From assembly GCF_907164915.1 (NCBI RefSeq), contig NC_061865.1:49387363-49451362 (forward strand): a stretch of DNA of 64,000 nucleotides, written 5' to 3'. Within the stretch, counting starts at the first letter, position 1, and each line of letters begins with the position of its first letter. Shown here piece after piece: positions 33,865-44,700 of this stretch. This stretch comes from Impatiens glandulifera. Its lineage: Eukaryota > Streptophyta > Magnoliopsida > Ericales > Balsaminaceae. The notes below the pieces were generated by a model. That model worked only from the letters and a program-made list of their open reading frames with translations, searched no databases and was not told where the DNA came from. The position numbers and the translations under genes are program-made.

Positions 33865-34079
33865 GATTTTGGTGTTGAATCATTACTAGATTCGTTTTAC
33901 TGCATCTGATAAGTTTCAGTACAGGAAAGAGACGATAAAACTGTTTTAAAGAAAATATGTTCAACACATCGAATTAACTTTTGATTTCGATGATTTCGTT
34001 TCTTTATATATTATAATTTATTTAATTTATTTGTAACATAATATCCTATATATATATATATATTGTAAAAATACTAACA
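33865..34079 (+). repeat. Truncated LTR related to the 5.9-kb Copia-like element
   Basis: This piece matches the last 240 bp of the LTR at 15,895-16,686. Shared landmarks are ggtgctgaatcactactagattcg-like sequence, aactgttttaa, a gaatcaac block, tttgtaaca and a terminal ctaaca. It is clearly older and lacks the LTR 5' part. It abuts the right edge of arm 2. Confidence 0.75.
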
Positions 34080-35733
34080 CTTTCTTTCTCTTATTAATTC
34101 AGCCAAATCAATCATAAGCAAGAGGATAACGGGAGGAAATGAATAATTTTTGTCTAACATTTTCATCATCAACTTACTCGACTTGAATGCTTAATTCATC
34201 CCATAACCTCTTGTATTCAATCCAGAAGAGTTGGCACATTCTTTTTCTCTTAGGAAAAATGCTGGAGAAAGTTCATAAAGACTCGAGATGAGTTCTTATT
34301 GGTTTAGAATAGAGTTCCTAAACTGGATCATCAAGCTTTTAATTTCTCCGGCGTTAATGACGAAATATGTTAAAATTATTGAAATTATATCTAAATTTAA
34401 ATTGTGAGAAGTTAAAACAAGATGTGAAACATACTTTAATTCATAATCTTTTGAATTTTATTTTTCATTATAATAAAAAGGATCTCTAATATTCTATTTT
34501 TTTTTAAATTTCCTTAGATACAAGGGTTCTTCAAATCGTCAATTATGTCTTTATGTTGATGGGACACGAAGAGAAAAATGTTTGTACCTCAATTTGGGGT
34601 TATTACCGTTACAAAATAACTAATATCTTAGTTATTTTGTTTTAAATATTCTTATTTAGTTTTTTTTTATAAAATTAAAAATATCACTTAAAGTATTATC
34701 ACTGAAAGTCATAAACTTAATTTCACGTTAAAAACTAAACTTTGAATCAAATTAGAAATCAAATTATATAAAATTATACTCATGTCTTTATATTTTTTTT
34801 TTTGTTAAACATTATTTTATATATATAGATTAATTTATAAAATTAATGATTATATTATTTTTTATTTTCTCTCATCTTAACTTATCTTTTTATTATATAT
34901 ATATATATAAATTAAATATTAGTTATTTTTTTGAATTAATTTTATTATATATATATATAAAAAGGAGAGAAAATATATAATAGAGCATATAATAAATTTA
35001 AATAATGTTTTTATCAATATAACTCATTTTTTATATTTATATAGATGAGAGAGATTTTTTTTTTATATAGATTATAAGGGAGAGAAAACTTGATTGAATG
35101 TGGAGACGACTCGTATATACATCCAATTTTTTTTTGTTAAGCGTAAATATAATGCATAAAAAAATTAAACTTCTATAATAATCAAAATCTGTGGTAATCT
35201 AAGTAATTAGCCTAGCCAAATTAAATGTTGTGATAGGTTAAAAGTTAATTAGTTGTTAAAATATATATATTCTTATTTTGATTTTTTTTTATTTTATTAT
35301 ATTTATAAAATAACCATTACTAAAAAAATTATACAAAATATTTTTACAATTTTAGTAACATTAAATAATAATTCAGATAATCATTTATAGTATCTTAAGA
35401 TATTAGTGTTAATATTTAAGTTGTTTCATTTTTTATTATGAAAAGTAAATATTATAATTATTAAGCTATAAATAAAGGATCCATTTAGCTTTTAATTAAC
35501 ATATTTTTTTTATTTATAAATTAATATTTATTTAATAACATTAATTTGATAACAATATTTTTGTAAATAATTTTCACTCAAACTGTACTCCTATTACAAA
35601 TAAAAAAATAATAATTGTTAAATAGCTTATCCCAATAAAATAATATTTCATATTTTATTTTATATCTTTAGAGTTAAGATAATAGTAAATTAATTATAAC
35701 TACTATTATATAATATTTATAACTAAAAAATAT
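34080..35733. other. AT-rich intergenic stretch, no gene seen
   Basis: Long AT-rich DNA with several short TA runs. About 110 bp at 34,540-34,660 is an inverted copy of 11,700-11,810. Near 34,160-34,260 the minus strand has a short open stretch without recognisable homology. Nothing else can be supported. Confidence 0.5.
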
Positions 35734-35746
35734 TTAAACTTAATTG
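35734..35746 (-). terminator. Plant snRNA 3' box
   Basis: Directly after the U1 coding sequence the minus strand reads CAATTAAGTTTAA, which fits the plant snRNA 3'-end signal CA(N)3-10AGTNNAA. It supports 3'-end formation by the snRNA pathway and fixes the end of the RNA at about 35,747. Confidence 0.8.
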
Positions 35747-35909
35747 GAAAGGGGCCGCGCGAACGCAGGCCCCCACTGCCACAAATTATGACGTAGGATC
35801 ATCCACAATGGGCTGACCTTAGGCGAACGCAACATCAAAGTGCAATGAAGCCCGCTAACCTAAGCCATAGGTCTACTTGATCACCTATAGACTCCGTCCA
35901 GGTAAGTAA
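35747..35909 (-). ncRNA. U1: U1 small nuclear RNA gene
   Basis: U1 snRNA base-pairs with 5' splice sites during early spliceosome assembly in the nucleus. The minus strand starts with ttacttacctgg, the 5'-splice-site-pairing end, followed by acggagtctataggtgatca (stem-loop I region). It later has gcctaaggtc, the Sm-site block taatttgtgg, and the final GC-rich hairpin ggggcctgcgttcgcgcggc. Length is about 163 nt, normal for plant U1. Deviations from the usual plant sequence: the first base before TACTTACCTG is T rather than A, and loop I reads gatcaagtagacc where gatcaagaagacc is usual. Promoter spacing fits Pol II. It could be a working variant or a recently silenced copy; complete control elements favour function. 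Confidence 0.9.
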
Positions 35910-35934
35910 TTTTCAAGTTGGCCCATTACGTTTG

Positions 35935-35941
35935 ATTTATA
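35935..35941 (-). promoter_or_regulatory. TATA box of the U1 snRNA gene
   Basis: On the minus strand tataaat lies about 26-32 bases upstream of the U1 5' end. Thirty-three bases separate it from the upstream sequence element. That is the spacing of Pol II-type plant snRNA genes; Pol III-type genes have about ten bases less. Confidence 0.85.
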
Positions 35942-35974
35942 CATTCATTCCCTTCTTTCCTTGATTCTTTCTTC

Positions 35975-35985
35975 CGATGTGGGAT
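35975..35985 (-). promoter_or_regulatory. Upstream sequence element (USE) of the U1 snRNA gene
   Basis: The minus strand reads ATCCCACATCG, an exact match to the plant snRNA USE consensus RTCCCACATCG. It lies about 65-75 bases before the transcript start. Confidence 0.9.
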
Positions 35986-35999
35986 CAAAGCTTTCTATT

Positions 36000-36689
36000 A
36001 ATTAATATATCATATTTCATATACAACTTATTTCAATCAAATAATAAATATAATGCCTTTTATAATATATTTTATTACATCTAATTAAATTTAAAATATG
36101 TTTATATGCATAATCTTGTTTGATTTTTTTTTTTACATTTATTTTTATTTAAAATTCCTATTTATATATTTGTAATGTTATACAATAATTAATTTGTGTT
36201 AAAAATATGAACAAAATTATCATATATATTGTATATTCAATTTTTTTTCTAAGTTCTACTAAGAGAAAAAAAATCACTTTTGTTTTGAGACGACTTTTAA
36301 ACTTCTTTCCCAAATAAAGATATTGCATATTAAGGCAATGACGAAATTGTTACTCATTCGTCTTCTCTATATTTCAATTTTTTGTATTTGTGTTGTGCCA
36401 TCAAAATTATCTTTAATTAAGAAATAAAGAATATTGATGTTGAAGAATAATAATTTATTTGATAATCATAAAATTAAAATGTAAATAATATAATAGAGAG
36501 TACGAAATATAAAATATGATTTCGTAATTAAATCAGTAGCATATATTTGAATTAGTCAATTGACTTACACTAAAAAGACAACTATAGTCTTTTAGTAAGA
36601 ATGAATATAATTTAAAGACGAAATAAATTTATTAGTCAAAATAACTTTCAATCAAAATCAATGAAACACAACTATTTAAAACCTTAAGC
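36000..36689. other. AT-rich intergenic stretch, no gene seen
   Basis: AT-rich sequence between the U1 gene and the 276-bp tandem repeat. No coding homology, RNA gene or transposon ends were recognised. Confidence 0.5.
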
Positions 36690-37240
36690 GATAAATTGTT
36701 TTAAATTAGTTATCAAGTGTTCAAATTTAGGCTATATAAACATTGTTCATATTTTGAATTAAGTTATTCATTTTGTAGTGTTTGAAATAGTCTAATTGTT
36801 TTAAATAAAAACATGTATAAGAGATATTTAAAATTTAGTTTAATGTAAGTATTATACTTATTACACAATTCAATCAATGTTCATTATAATAAATAAATTC
36901 ATCACAGGTGTTATAAAATAAAATGAAACTAAACTATAACTTGAATTTGCTTGGGGACTTTCAAGGATAAATTGTTTTAAATTAGTTATCAAGTGTTCAA
37001 ATTTAGACTATATAATAAACATGGTTCATAATTAAGTTATTCATTTTGTAGTGTTTGAAGTAGTCTAATTATTTTAAACAAAAACATGTATAAAAGATAT
37101 TTAAAATTTAGTTTAATGCAAGTATTATACCTATTACACAATTCAATCATTGTTCATTATAATAAATAAATTCATCACAAGTGTTATAAAATAAAATGAA
37201 ACTAAACTATTACTTGAATTTGCTTGGAAACTTTCGAGGA
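36690..37240. repeat. Tandem duplication of a roughly 276-bp AT-rich unit
   Basis: Unit 1 (36,690-36,965) and unit 2 (36,966-37,238) both start gataaattgttttaaattag and run through tgtagtgtttgaa, aaacatgtata and ttcatcaca to ttgcttgg. A third copy begins at 37,239 but breaks off after about 15 bases. Differences are few. It is non-coding. Confidence 0.85.
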
Positions 37241-37784
37241 TAAATTTGTTTATTGCCTAATATATGGCAAGTTAAAATTTTCAACTTTTAAGAGATTCCA
37301 AATCTCACGATAGCCCATGTAATTAGGAGAGTTACAATGTCTTAATCACTAAGCCAAATCAATTCATGGCTAAATGTTGTAAATGTTAAGAAGTGGCTTA
37401 ATTGTTAAATTTTGTAATGTTAAAATATATATTCTTATTTTGATTTCTCATCTTATTATTATTATTATTAAATGATAATTATTAAATAAAAATAGACAGA
37501 GTATTTTTAAAATTTTAATATCAAATTAAATAATTGTCAATATTTTCAAAATAAACATTAATATAGATCATAGGAGAAAGTTAAAACTTAATTTGTTTAT
37601 GGAGAACGCATATAATGCACATTATCGAAATAACTAATTTATTATATTTATATAGATCGATTAGAAAATATAATTAATATAGATTATATGAGAAATAAAA
37701 CTTAATTAAATGTGGGGATCGCATATAATTTAACTCCAATTTTTCTTAAGCGTTATTATATATTATATATATATTCAAAACACA

Positions 37785-38167
37785 AGAATCTTATTAGGAG
37801 ATCAGAACAAAGATTACAACAAGATAGACTAGAGTTATGACACGAGTTTATATAACACTCGATCCCCCGAAACCCTAACAGTTATATATCAGGACTGGAA
37901 ATGATGCTCTCAAGGCAAAGACTTCGACTTTCTAAAATGCCCGACTGCACATTTAAATAGTCTTCAACTAGGTCAACACAATATTTTGGCAAATAATCTC
38001 CAAAATATTATCACAATACTTTCCTAGTTATATTACCATAACAAAAGATCATATTTCCTTTTATGTTAATCTTATTTCCTTAAATCAAGATTACACACCA
38101 AAATGATATACTTTCCTTTTGTTCAATATTCTCTTTCCTTACATCATCAATTCAAGACATCTCAACA
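37785..38167 (-). repeat. Truncated 3' LTR of element M1
   Basis: 383 bp matching 39,898-40,282, starting at aagaatcttattaggagatc and ending gacatctcaaca. The outer 100 bp present in the complete LTR is missing and replaced by AT-rich sequence. Confidence 0.85.
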
Positions 38168-38294
38168 AATCTCCACATTTACTTGAATTTATTCAAATGC
38201 CCCAAATGCATTAATCGATGCTCAAATATTCTATCCCATCTCTCTGATCTAGAGTTGTCATAATACAACTTAACAGATACATTCGTCAATGTTA

Positions 38295-38456
38295 GATGAC
38301 CCAGATGCACTCACCGGTACTGGATGGCTCAGATGCACTCACCAGTGTCGGATGACCCGAATGCACTCGCCGGTACCGGATGGCCCAGAAGCACTCGCCG
38401 GTGCCGAATGGCCCAGATGCACTTGTCGGTGCCGGATGACCCAAATGCACTTGTCT
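38295..38456. repeat. 28-bp minisatellite in element M1
   Basis: About six units of gatgrcccagatgcactcgc followed by cggtgccg, varying at a few sites. They are GC-richer than the surrounding sequence. Open frames across it are repeat products. Confidence 0.85.
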
Positions 38457-38580
38457 CTCTCTTCTAGATCTAGAGTTGTCTCCAAGATAATTTAACATCT
38501 TCTTAGGTAACCCAAATATTCAAGTCTATTCAGCAAATCTCCACCTTGACTTGAATACTCTCATTGTTGCAAACTATAAT

Positions 38581-38940
38581 AACACAAACACATTAATCAA
38601 TGCTAGATGTGACCCAAATATATTTGTCAATACCAGAGATGACCCAAATATATTTATCAATACCAGAGATGACACAAATACATTAGTCAATGTCAGATGT
38701 GGTTCAGATGCATTAGTCAATGTCAAAGATGACTCAAATACATTAGTCAATGTCAGATGTCGCCCAAATATATTAGTCAATCCCAGAGATGGCCCAGATG
38801 CATTAGTCAATCCTATAAATGGCCCAGATGCATTAGTCAATGCCAGAGATGACCCAAATACATTAATCAATGTCAGATGTGGCCCATATGCATTAGTCAA
38901 TGCCAGAAATGACCCAGATGCATTAGTCAATGCCCGAGAT
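38581..38940. repeat. 30-bp minisatellite, twelve units, in element M1
   Basis: Twelve units of exactly 30 bp (consensus gacccaaatacattagtcaa then tgccagagat) fill 360 bp. As 30 is a multiple of three, each frame repeats every ten codons and stays open. The plus strand gives an open frame of 149 codons (38,551-39,000) with blocks like DDPNTLVNVR, and the minus strand one of 138 codons. No transcript signal supports either as a gene. Confidence 0.92.
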
Positions 38941-39139
38941 GGCCTAGATGATCTACTGCATCTCTCTTCTAGATTTAGAGTTGACTCCAAGATAACTTAA
39001 CAACTTCTTTGTTGACCCAAATATTCAAGTCGACTTAGTAAATCTCCACCTTAACTTGAATACTCCCATTGTTGTAAATTATTGTGCAACTTCAGAACCG
39101 AATATAGCTTCTTCATAGGTGAATGGTTCTAACATATTC

Positions 39140-39720
39140 ACCTCCTCCAGAATGGCAATCTCAATGGTTGTTATGCTCCTACTGATAACTTCAGCAACCC
39201 CATAAGCCCTATCGTTTTTTGTAGAGCTCGCATCTTGATCTTCCATATTATCTTCTTTTTCAGAATGACAATCTCAATTGTTGTCCTACTTCTACCGATA
39301 ACTTCAGTAAGCCCATAAGCCAGATCGTTGTAGTAGAGTCCGCATCTTGATCTGACATATTATCTTCTCCTCTAGAATGAGGATCCGAACGATTGTTTTT
39401 GCTCATGTTGACAACTTCAGCGACCCCCATAGGCCTTGTTGTTTTAGTGAAGCCCGCATCTTCATCTACCACATTATCTTCTCCTCCAGATTGACAATCT
39501 CCTCTCAACGGTTGTTATGTTCTTACCAATAACTTCAACAACACCATAAGCATTATTATTTTAGTAGAACACGTATCTTGATCTGCCACATTATCTTCTC
39601 CTCCGGAATAACAATATCAATGGTTATTTCTGCTTCTGTTGACAACTTCAGCGACCTCCATAAGCCCTGTTGTTTTAGCAAAGCTCGCATCTTGATTTGC
39701 CACATTGTCTTCTCCTAAAC
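39140..39720. repeat. Degenerate repeat of about 115 bp in element M1
   Basis: Roughly five copies of a unit containing gataacttcagc, ccataagcc, tcgcatcttgatc and ttatcttctcc. Spacing is about 108-119 bases. On the minus strand the copy nearest the primer-binding site is open for about 70 codons with GEDNVANQDASFAKTT-like blocks. This sits where gag would start but has no recognisable gag motif. Confidence 0.75.
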
Positions 39721-39798
39721 TTGTCGTATTGATTCTTACTACTGCCATCTTAATTGAAAGAACAAACAATCGAATAACCTGAAGCTCTGATACCAGTT

Positions 39799-40282
39799 TG
39801 TTGTAACGGGATGTAATAAATGACTTAAGCAATAAAGAAGGACATAGATTTTAACGTGGTTTACCAAGATAAAACTTGGCTACGTCCACCAGAAAGAGAG
39901 AATCTTATTAGGAGATCAGAACAAAGATTACAACCGTATAAACTAGGGTTATGACACAAGTTTATATAACACTCGGTCCCTTGAAACCCCAACAGTTACA
40001 GAACTGGGACTGGAAACGATGCTCTCAATGCAAAGACTTCAACTTTCTGAAGTGCCCGACTGCACCTTTAAATAGTCTTCAACTAGGTCAACACAATATT
40101 TTGGCAAATAATCTCCAAAATATTATCACAATACTTTCCTAGTTATATTACCATAACAAAATATCATATTTCCTTTTATGTTAATCTTATTTCCTTAAAT
40201 CAAAATTATACACCAAAAAGATATATTTTCCTTTTGTTCAATATTCTCTTTCCTTACATCATTAATTCAAGACATCTCAACA
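39799..40282 (-). repeat. Complete 5' LTR of element M1
   Basis: 484 bp with TG and CA ends. On the minus strand its inner end is followed after three bases by tggtatcagagc. It was placed as the 5' LTR because of that primer-binding site. Confidence 0.85.
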
Positions 40283-40476
40283 TTAACTCAAGGAAAAAAA
40301 GGTGCACATTTAAAAGTGTCAGCTCCCTTTTGTAACTGAACACTCAAAATATATATTATTGTAATTTTTTTATGAACATTTTACAAAATTAAACACAAAC
40401 TCTTTCCTATTAGGACTAAAAAAACTACAAGTCTAATCATAAGATGCTTTACGTACTAGTAATCTTTTAAAAATAA

Positions 40477-40782
40477 TGTAGAATTACTAAAATCATTAGC
40501 AAATCTATTATTCTAATTAATTTGCTAATTAACTAAGAATCAAATATTAATCAGTAATAAATCAATTCAACTAATTGATTTATTAATTGATTGCCGCTGA
40601 TTGACAAATTAATTATAATTCATATGATTTTATTTGATTCACTATTTAAATCATATTATTTTCTGTAAATATAATTTTCACTATTTAAATACTACACTTC
40701 TTATGTAAACAATAACAAGTAATACACAAGCAAAAAACAAGCAATACAATTCTCCACATATTTTCTCTCTCAAATTTCTTTA
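40477..40782 (+). repeat. Left LTR of element M2
   Basis: About 306 bp. It matches 42,196-42,526 from gcaaatc through tcatatgattttatttgatt to caaatttct, with a deletion of about 25 bp near its start. The inner boundary is set by the primer-binding site at 40,783. Confidence 0.8.
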
Positions 40783-41044
40783 TGGTATCATAACAGGTTT
40801 TTCCATCTTAAAGAAACATGTTTAAAATTTTCTGCTGCCTCCTTCAATGATGGAAATAGTCATCGGAGGAGAACTTAAATGATTATATTATCTCATACTT
40901 CCTAAGTATTTTTTATCTCTATTTTATCACCCACTATGTTAAACAAGTGGAACATCATTTCAAAATTGCACTTTATATCTCGGCTTAATCTGTTTGTATT
41001 CGCATCTCGATAGATTTCTGTCCAAAAATTTTTATAAATTTTCA

Positions 41045-42040
41045 TCAACATCCAGCGACACCCAGCGACACTATGGCGATTCAAACCGTCACTCGTTGTC
41101 ATCAACATTCAACAACACTCTAGTGATTCAAACCGTCACTAACTGTCACCAACATCCAACGCCATTCCAACGATTCAAACCTCACTCGTTGTCATCATCA
41201 TCTAGTGACACTCCGATGATTCAAACGGTCACTCGTTGTCATCAACATCTCGACACTCCGAAGATTCAAACGTCGCTCGTTGTCATCAACATCCAGCGAC
41301 ACTTCGATGATTCAAATTGTCACTCACTATCATCAACATCCAACGACACTCCAACGATTCAAACGTCACTCGCTGTCATCAACATTCAGCGACACTTCAG
41401 CGATTCAAAATGTCACTCGCTATTATCAACATCCAACGACACTTCAGTGATTCAAACTGTTACTCGCTGTCATCAACATCTAGCGACACTATAGTGATTC
41501 AAACCATCACTCGTTGTCATCAACATCCAGCGACACTCCGACGATTCAAACGGTCACTCGCTGTCACCAACATCTAGCGACACTCCGACAATTCAAACCT
41601 CACTCGCTGTCATCAACATCTAGTGACACTCCGACGATTCAAACGGTCACTCACTATCATCAACATTCAGTGACACTCTGGCGATTCAAACGTCACTCGT
41701 TGTCATCAACATCCAGCAACACTCCGATGATTCAAATCGTCACTCACTATCATCAACATCCAACGACACTCTAGTGATTCAAACGTCACTCACTGTCATC
41801 AACATTTAGTGACACTCCGGAGATTCAAACTGTCACTCGCTATTATCAACATCCAACGATACTTCGATGATTCAAACCGTCACTCGTTGTTATCAACATC
41901 CAGCGACACTTCAACGATTCAAACCATCACTCGCTGTCATCAACATCTAGTGTCACTCCGGTGATTCAAACTGTCACTTTCTTTCATCAACATCCAACGA
42001 CACTCCGGCGATTTAGACATCACTCGCTCTCATCAACATC
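41045..42040. repeat. 47-bp minisatellite, about 21 units, in element M2
   Basis: Unit: gattcaaacggtcactcgtt, gtcatcaacatccagcgaca, then ctccgac, varying by substitutions and occasional 1-2 base indels. The array fills most of the element. Period changes between units shift the frame, so several overlapping open frames of 86-166 codons appear; they are repeat products. Confidence 0.92.
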
Positions 42041-42102
42041 TCATCCCCTTGGAAACATCCTCTCTGTTCTAATAGTTGTCCAAGGGTCTTCCTCTTAGGT
42101 GG

Positions 42103-42192
42103 CTAACAATCCCATCAAAGCTCTTCCCAAGTCGATTTAAGGAAGTATGTGACAAGTTGGATAATCTCAACATCTATTACCCAACTTGAGGG
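42103..42192 (+). pseudogene. Copia pol C-terminus relic in element M2
   Basis: The plus strand reads FPSRFKEVCDKLDNLNIYYP and then a stop, immediately before the polypurine tract. This matches the extreme C-terminus of Copia RNase H, which usually reads like ALPxxRFxxLxxKLGxxxI. It shows that element M2 descends from a full Copia element that lost the rest of gag-pol. Confidence 0.75.
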
Positions 42193-42195
42193 GAG

Positions 42196-42526
42196 TGTAT
42201 AATTATCTCTCAATCTTCCTTAGAGGGAAATACCGAAACTTATTAGCAAATCAATTAGTCTAATTGATTTGCTAATTAACCGAGAATGAAATATTAATCA
42301 ATAGGAAATCAATTAGACTAATTGATTTTCTAATTGATTGAAGATCTGCTGCTGATTTATAAATCAATTACAATTCATATGATTTTATTTGATTCACTAT
42401 TTAAATCATTTACTTTCTTGCATATGTAATTTTCACTATTTAAGCACTAAACTTCTTATGTAAGCAATAACAAGCAAGAAACAAGCAATACAATTCTCAA
42501 CATATTTTCTATCTCAAATTTCTACA
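42196..42526 (+). repeat. Right LTR of element M2
   Basis: 331 bp, TGTATAATTATC to TTTCTACA, preceded by the polypurine tract and followed by AATAA. Confidence 0.85.
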
Positions 42527-42699
42527 AATAATTATTCTTAAATCAAATAAAACAAACTTAGTAAATACTTTTGGAAAATTTTATGTCCTTGTATTTTAAT
42601 ATATTTTTGTTGGAATTTTCATCATAAATTTAATATTCCTGCAAATATGTGGACTAATAAAATGGTTATTTCCATTAAATGTAATTTTATTGGAAAGAA

Positions 42700-42860
42700 T
42701 TAGGGGTAAAAAATTACCTATATCGAAAATTCCGTATCACAAAATATCGAAAATATTGTTTTTCTCGATATCTTGGAAAAATTTTTAAATATGATATCGA
42801 TACCGAAATTATTTGTACGGTAAATGTATAACCATGAAAATGTCAGTATATCGGTATTGC
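42700..42860. mobile_element. Partial hAT-type MITE related to 7,637-8,195
   Basis: The piece starts ttaggggtaaaaaattacc and carries atatcgaaaatat and gataccgaaattatt words found in the 559-bp element in arm 1. The right end is missing or overlaps the following Tat-like fragment. It is non-coding. Confidence 0.5.
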
Positions 42861-44080
42861 AAGCATAAAAATTTAACGTACCTTAATTTATAATAATATT
42901 ATTAATTAACAATAATACTAAAATATTATTTAAAATGTTTTATTCAAAATAATCAAATTAGGGCTAATTATTGTAATAATTAAACTATAATTAAAAAAAT
43001 TAAATAAAATCAAAAATAATTTGTGGTTAAAATATTGTATTTATTTTACCCAAATTAAACTAAAAAGGGGTTGAAATTATTTAATTATGATTTCAAACAT
43101 AAATTATGTATAATTTATGGATTAAAACAATTAAATAAATACCCCAAAATACTCAAATATAAAATAAATGAACATAATTTTTATTATGTTGTAAAAAATA
43201 TCTTTGTGTATAAATTTGGTGAAGAAGAATGCAAGAAATTGTTAAAAATTTGATTTCAAATAACTCTTTTATTAGAAATATAAACTGATAATCATGTATG
43301 ACAAAAATTATGTTTAAATGTTGTAGCAAGATTCATAGCCAACGGATCAACGCCGGATGGTCCACACCAAATCAAATAATGGGACGTCCCGTTAGCTCGA
43401 TCGCCCAAACGTTGACGGATGGTTAACGGAACGCAACGACGCATTTCATTTTAAACGAAGCAAAGTCGTTTTGTTCATCTTTCTCGATCAACTGGGCGGA
43501 CGCCGGAGGCTCGCGATCGACGCCGACGATCCTTCCATAAACCTTATCTCCTCCATTTCTCAACCTTATTCCTCCATTCTCAACATTATCTCTCTATTCT
43601 TTCACCCATGTGCACGTCTGCTCCTCGCCATCATTTCTCATAGGATTAAAATTCAAATCCTACGCTAAACCTAGGCTGTTGAAGACAAAATAGAAATGGG
43701 GAAGAAGGACTTTGAAAACAAAATCGAAGTTGAATTCGATCTCAATAACCGACCTAACTTAGTATAAATAGTCTCTATGTGTCCCTTCCAATCCATCGAA
43801 TAAACATCAACAATTACAGCCTAATTGAAGATCTACCAAGAAACTTTGATGACTGGTTTTTGAAAAAACTTCTTTGACGATCTAAGCTTCGATCAAGGAC
43901 TTGAGAAAGTTTTCTACATATCATTGCAGTGTTCTCCAATCATTAGTAAGATTCCAGACTCACTATAATTTGAATTATGATTCAAAATTGATTTTTTCCA
44001 AGTTCGATCGGGTTGATCATATTTAGGGTTCAATTTAATGTTTTCTTTAGTTGAAATCATTCCCTAGATGATTTCCAAGT
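42861..44080 (+). mobile_element. Tat-like LTR fragment, second copy
   Basis: It aligns along its length with 12,108-13,380. Shared features are an ataaataccccaaaatact block, a gtataaatag TATA box (43,762-43,771) followed by cttccaatccatc, and agggttcaatttt near the end. At 44,080 the match stops abruptly at LINE-derived sequence. Its GC-rich middle (43,320-43,660) gives a short open frame with no recognised product. Confidence 0.6.
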
Positions 44081-44081
44081 T

Positions 44082-44700
44082 TTAATAACCCATATTCCTA
44101 TCAGCATCAGTGCGCTTATTAATGTTAACTTCAGATCTGATCCCATTTCTAGCAGTTTGGTTAGATTCATTCAGACCACCTTCCTGGACCTTTTTATTGG
44201 CCTTCGATTTAAGATTATTATTGATAGGTAAATTGCTCGTTGAGTGTGTGAAAGTGATACACCACGTACATCGATTGAGCTTCCATTCATATTGAACTCC
44301 AATATCAAACAGATTCCCTAGTCTATCCTTTAGTTCAAGCTTGATCGGGAGAGAACTGTTTGGATGTATTTCAACACTAACTCTGGCCACAATTGCTCTC
44401 TTTTAGCCTTCCATTGCCGGGTCAAACATAAGTGGTTTACCTATTATACTTGATATATAAGGCAAACCCATTGGGTTGCATAAGTGTGGTGGAACATTAT
44501 TCAGATACACCCAAATTTGTTCTAGTTCAGACGGTCTATGATTGGTATTAAGTTTCTCGCTACACTTGAATCTTCTACCTCTGATAAATGTATACTCACT
44601 TTCAATAATCAGCTTTATTTTGTTTCCATTCTGGAAGGATAGAAAATAGAATCCATGATCGTTGATTGTGATCCTTTCCAGACCAGATGAATATTTATGA
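44082..44700 (-). pseudogene. LINE ORF1 fragment (DUF4283-type)
   Basis: The minus strand encodes, with one stop near 44,405, a segment typical of plant LINE ORF1. From the N-terminal side: LIIESEYTFIRGRRFKC, WVYLNNVPPHLCNPMGLPYI, SIIGKPLMFDPAMEG, then ARVSVEIHPNSSLPIKLEL and VQYEWKLNRCTWC. The order and motifs match the DUF4283 domain and the start of the zinc-knuckle region. The C-terminal part becomes low-complexity and ends at 44,082. It is a truncated remnant. Confidence 0.75.

Larger units (their letters stand above)
37785..40282 (-). mobile_element. Non-autonomous Copia-type element with minisatellite interior (element M1)
   Basis: LTRs: 39,799-40,282 (complete, TGTTGTAACGGG to CATCTCAACA on the plus strand) and 37,785-38,167 (truncated). 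On the minus strand the complete LTR is followed by tggtatcagagc, the initiator-Met tRNA primer site. The other LTR is preceded by gtggagatt, a Copia-style polypurine tract. The element is thus read right to left. The 1.6-kb interior has no gag-pol. It consists mostly of tandem arrays: 28 bp at 38,295-38,456, 30 bp at 38,581-38,940 and about 115 bp at 39,140-39,720. PPT-like caaatctccac blocks recur near 38,537 and 39,043. Loss of one LTR end hides any target duplication. Confidence 0.85.
40477..42526 (+). mobile_element. Non-autonomous Copia-derived element with minisatellite interior (element M2)
   Basis: LTRs at 40,477-40,782 and 42,196-42,526 begin TGTA and the right one ends CTACA. AATAA flanks both sides (40,472-40,476 and 42,527-42,531). 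Directly after the left LTR is tggtatcataac, a variant initiator-Met primer site. Directly before the right LTR is gaggggag, a polypurine tract. Nearly 1 kb of the 1.4-kb interior is a 47-bp minisatellite. Between array and PPT a remnant of the pol C-terminus survives. The LTRs are unlike those of element M1, so the two are different families. The LTRs have diverged, so the insertion is not young. Confidence 0.88.

Noticed and set aside
40994..41774. Open frames of 86-166 codons across the M2 interior
   Set aside because: They are produced by the 47-bp minisatellite; frames hand over to each other as the unit length varies by 1-2 bases.
38295..42040. Regularly spaced repeats considered as a CRISPR array
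   Set aside because: Units are directly contiguous minisatellites without unique spacers, inside LTR elements of a plant genome.
43471..43668. 65-codon open frame in GC-richer DNA
   Set aside because: It falls in the Tat-like LTR fragment, and the paralogous stretch near 12,830-12,960 does not keep the same frame.
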